A stretch of DNA of 64,000 nucleotides from Ruminococcus sp. (GTDB lineage: Bacteria; Bacillota; Clostridia; Oscillospirales; Ruminococcaceae): NCBI GenBank assembly GCA_016290875.1, contig JAEEVL010000006.1, positions 1 to 64,000 of the forward strand, in the 5' to 3' direction. Below are positions 61,749 through 64,000 of this stretch, one piece after another. The position numbers were made by a program, and so were the translations under genes. Within the stretch, counting starts at the first letter, position 1. Every line of letters starts with the position of its first letter. The notes beneath the pieces were generated by a model. The model was not told the origin of the DNA. It made no database searches and saw nothing but the letters and a program-made list of their open reading frames with translations.

Positions 61749-61832
61749 AAATGTTTATGCTTCAAACCAACTATCGGTATCAGAGAAGGCTTACGAAAGT
61801 TTGCCGAATGGTACGCTGAATATAATAAATAA
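61749..61832 (+). pseudogene. C-terminal tail of a nucleotide-sugar epimerase
   Basis: In the frame from 61758 the DNA reads CFKPTIGIREGLRKFAEWYAEYN and then TAA (61830-61832). This matches the usual end of GalE-like UDP-glucuronate 4-epimerases (P-T-.-I-.-EG-L-.-.F..WY..Y). Everything before it is missing; the dehydrogenase stop is 11 bp upstream. Confidence 0.7.
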
Positions 61833-61839
61833 TAATCAA

Positions 61840-61893
61840 CCCGCTTACTATGACTTTGCCTATAGCAAAGATAGTAAGCGGGCGCTTTATTTT
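61840..61893 (+). terminator. Strong terminator at the end of the capsule region
   Basis: CCCGCTTACTAT (61840-61851) pairs with ATAGTAAGCGGG (61871-61882), with an inner CTTTGC/GCAAAG stem, then CTTTATTTT. Confidence 0.88.
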
Positions 61894-61915
61894 GCGAAGA
61901 TAGAGCCTTTTCACC

Positions 61916-61944
61916 TTGACAAATCACCTATAATATGTTAAAAT
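61916..61944 (+). promoter_or_regulatory. Promoter of the YfhO-family gene
   Basis: TTGACA (61916-61921), 17 nt, TAAAAT (61939-61944), followed by a UTR of about 50 nt and CGGAGGAAA before the ATG. Confidence 0.82.
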
Positions 61945-62001
61945 ATAAATTAGCACTTTTTTCGGCAAATAGCCGAATATCATACTATTCCGGAGGAAAA
62001 C

Positions 62002-64000
62002 ATGAAAAAGAGAAAAGACGTAAACTCTGCTGTGCCGGATGCTGTAAAAACGCCGGTTACAGACAAAAATGACAGCTTATTAGCAAAACTGCTGCCGTAC
62101 ATAATCACAGCGATAATATCGACGACGATCGGAATAATCATCTTCAGAATAAACAAGATCGCACCGTTTGGCGATAGATCGGTTCTCTGCATGGACTTGT
62201 GGGGACAGTATTTCTCGATGTACGTAAATAATAAGAATGCAAGCTTGTCGGAGCTCTTTCATTCGTGGAACGGCGCATTCGGATACAATAACTGGGCGCA
62301 GAATGCTTACTACTGTAACAGTCCGTTCCTGCTGCTGATGAAATTTGTACCATACAAGTACATGGTCAAGGCACTTGACCTGTTCTGTCTGGCGAAGATA
62401 GTTCTCAGCTCGCTGACGTTCTTAGGAGCTGTGCAGTACAAATGCAAGGCCCGTTCGCTGATATTTATAGGCGGTGCGGTATGCTATGCGTTTTGTGCGT
62501 ATATGATAGCATTCATATCACAGTTCATGTGGACGGACGCTCTTGTTCTCACTCCGCTTGTAGTGATAGGACTTGAAAAGCTGATACACGAAAAGAAACC
62601 GCTGCTCTACACGCTGTCGCTTGCTTATGCGGTTATAACAAGCTTCTATATCGGATTTGCGGTATGTATTTTCAGCGTGCTGTATTTTGCAGCAAACTCC
62701 GTTCAGCTCATCAGCCTTGAAAAGACTGAGGAGCGCAAAAGACTAAAAGGTATTCCCGATTTCTACGGAGCAATCGGACGCTTTTCTATATACTCCCTGA
62801 TAGCAGGAGCTATCTCAGCAGTCGTGACTCTGCCTGTTGCATTTGCGATCTCAAATACTCTTGCAGTTGACGCTGACGCTCCTAAGCCGGATAAGCTTGA
62901 ATGGTACGGAAACGTCACAGGAGTGCTCCAGTATGCACTTCCCGGTCAGCGTTTCTTCCAGGAATACTCTGGAATGAACGTCTACTGCGGAATCCTCATC
63001 TTTCTTGCCGTTCCGCTCTACTTTGCTAATAAAGAATTCAGGATACTTGAACGTGTAGCCAGCAGCTGTCTGCTCACTTTCCTTGTTCTTTCAATGAACT
63101 GTAACTACCTCAATTATATGTGGCACGGTTTCCATTTCCCGAACCAGCTTCCGGGAAGATGGTCATTCCTGTTCTCATTCTACGCTGTAATGCTCAGCTG
63201 CCGCGGACTCTACAAGCACAGCGGACTTACTCTTATCCGTACTGCCATCGGAACTGCTCTCGGCTCGCTCGGACTCTTCCTTACAGCTAAGGGAATGGGA
63301 AGCGCTTCAGGCTACAAGGTCGCTGCTTATGCAAAGATAGTATTCATCGCAGCAGCTGTTATCGTTGTTGCAAACAGCCTTGTATCATTTTTACTGACTC
63401 GCAAAGACGCTGAAAAGACTGCTAAGGCAAGAAAGATAGTTGCTGAGTGCTGTGCTGTTGTGATAGCTCTGCTGATGTCATTTGATATGTGCAAAAACCT
63501 CATCACAGTTTCAAAGTACGATGCTAACAAGGGCTTCCAGACCAGCGATGAGAAAGGCTATTCAAATCAGATAGTCAAGTTCAATGACAAGAGTCCTCAG
63601 GTCGCAAGCGGAAGTGATGACTTCTACCGTGTCGAAGCAAACAATGGCTTTACGTTCAATTCTTCGATGATGGGCGACTATCACGGAATGAGCTACTATT
63701 CATCTACTATGAACGGTGATGTTTACAAGTTCCTCAGATTCATGGGCAACCGTGTTTATGCTGACAAGGTAAGCTCGGTATACAGCATTTCGTCACCGCT
63801 TCAGAACAGCCTTTTCGGCATAAAGTACTACATAGACTACTCCAAGAACCTCACATCGAAGCTTCCGGGCACTGTTGAGAATAAGGAACTCACAGAAAAG
63901 ACTGGAGTTTCTGTCCGCTCAAATACAACCGTTCTGCCGGTTGCATTTGCGGTCGCTGATTCTGCTCTTGAGTACGAAGTTACCGATCAGGTCCGCGCAC
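62002..64000 (+). CDS. YfhO-family multi-span membrane protein (3' end outside window)
   Basis: At least 666 residues, open to the right edge. A short charged N terminus is followed by a first span at about 33-50 and at least ten further spans. GDRSVLCMDLWGQYFSMY, HSWNGAFGYNNWAQNAYYCNSP, FMWTDALVLTPLVVIGLEKL and NQLPGRWSFLFSF are YfhO motifs: the luminal loop after the first helix recalls GT-C glycosyltransferases. YfhO proteins of Bacillus/Listeria glycosylate lipoteichoic acid. From about residue 500 a soluble extracellular part begins (FYRVEANNGFTFNSSMM). Codon use returns to the housekeeping type. Confidence 0.9.
   Translation, partial: MKKRKDVNSAVPDAVKTPVTDKNDSLLAKLLPYIITAIISTTIGIIIFRINKIAPFGDRSVLCMDLWGQYFSMYVNNKNASLSELFHSWNGAFGYNNWAQNAYYCNSPFLLLMKFVPYKYMVKALDLFCLAKIVLSSLTFLGAVQYKCKARSLIFIGGAVCYAFCAYMIAFISQFMWTDALVLTPLVVIGLEKLIHEKKPLLYTLSLAYAVITSFYIGFAVCIFSVLYFAANSVQLISLEKTEERKRLKGIPDFYGAIGRFSIYSLIAGAISAVVTLPVAFAISNTLAVDADAPKPDKLEWYGNVTGVLQYALPGQRFFQEYSGMNVYCGILIFLAVPLYFANKEFRILERVASSCLLTFLVLSMNCNYLNYMWHGFHFPNQLPGRWSFLFSFYAVMLSCRGLYKHSGLTLIRTAIGTALGSLGLFLTAKGMGSASGYKVAAYAKIVFIAAAVIVVANSLVSFLLTRKDAEKTAKARKIVAECCAVVIALLMSFDMCKNLITVSKYDANKGFQTSDEKGYSNQIVKFNDKSPQVASGSDDFYRVEANNGFTFNSSMMGDYHGMSYYSSTMNGDVYKFLRFMGNRVYADKVSSVYSISSPLQNSLFGIKYYIDYSKNLTSKLPGTVENKELTEKTGVSVRSNTTVLPVAFAVADSALEYEVTDQVRA

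Overview
The window looks like a chromosomal segment of a low-to-mid GC gut Firmicute of the Ruminococcus/Oscillospiraceae type. This rests on the spoIIR sporulation gene, the infC-rpmI-rplT operon with an attenuated leader, a CD1247-type zinc-ribbon protein beside efp, a glutamine synthetase paired with an ANTAR regulator, strong Shine-Dalgarno sites, and a Thr-linker/Cna-B surface protein. The genus is an inference from gene content, not a database match. I saw no rRNA, tRNA or CRISPR array.

Layout. Positions 1-4441 (minus) hold most of a very large secreted adhesin with near-identical Cna-B repeats separated by poly-Thr linkers; its end lies off the left edge. Positions 4742-31423 (plus) are a compact housekeeping block: spoIIR; infC-rpmI-rplT; an rRNA methyltransferase; dprA-topA-trmFO; plsX-rnc-radical SAM-smc-ftsY-rdgB-yhbY; a flavodoxin-like gene; a nadD-yqeK fusion; an LCP ligase with rsfS; leuS; rpsU; yqeG-aroQ-M24 peptidase; efp. 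Positions 31498-34621 (minus) hold glutamine synthetase with an ANTAR protein, and nadE with a small unknown gene.

Positions 35156-57775 (plus) form a capsule/exopolysaccharide locus: a CapD-like dehydratase, a chain-length/tyrosine-kinase fusion, its PHP phosphatase, an initiating sugar transferase, four glycosyltransferases, a Wzy polymerase and a Wzx flippase. Mixed with these is an unusual small-molecule set: an HpcH/HpaI-type aldolase, a fold-III PLP decarboxylase, class IV and class V aminotransferases, a cytidylyltransferase fused to a Gfo/Idh/MocA-like domain, three LicD-family transferases and a GNAT. I infer that they make and attach a CDP-activated amino-alcohol or similar phospho-substituent. 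From about 39.7 kb the DNA is clearly AT-richer than the housekeeping block, which suggests acquisition by transfer.

Positions 57776-60166 are a graveyard: rfbD and rfbC remnants, an IS21-like end inserted in an oxidoreductase pseudogene, and pieces of a large serine recombinase. Next come a perfect consensus promoter and an HTH-UDP-glucose dehydrogenase fusion (60257-61747), the tail of a lost nucleotide-sugar epimerase, and a YfhO-family membrane protein running off the right edge. The scars suggest that the locus once made dTDP-rhamnose and has been remodelled by recombination, a classic serotype-switch pattern.
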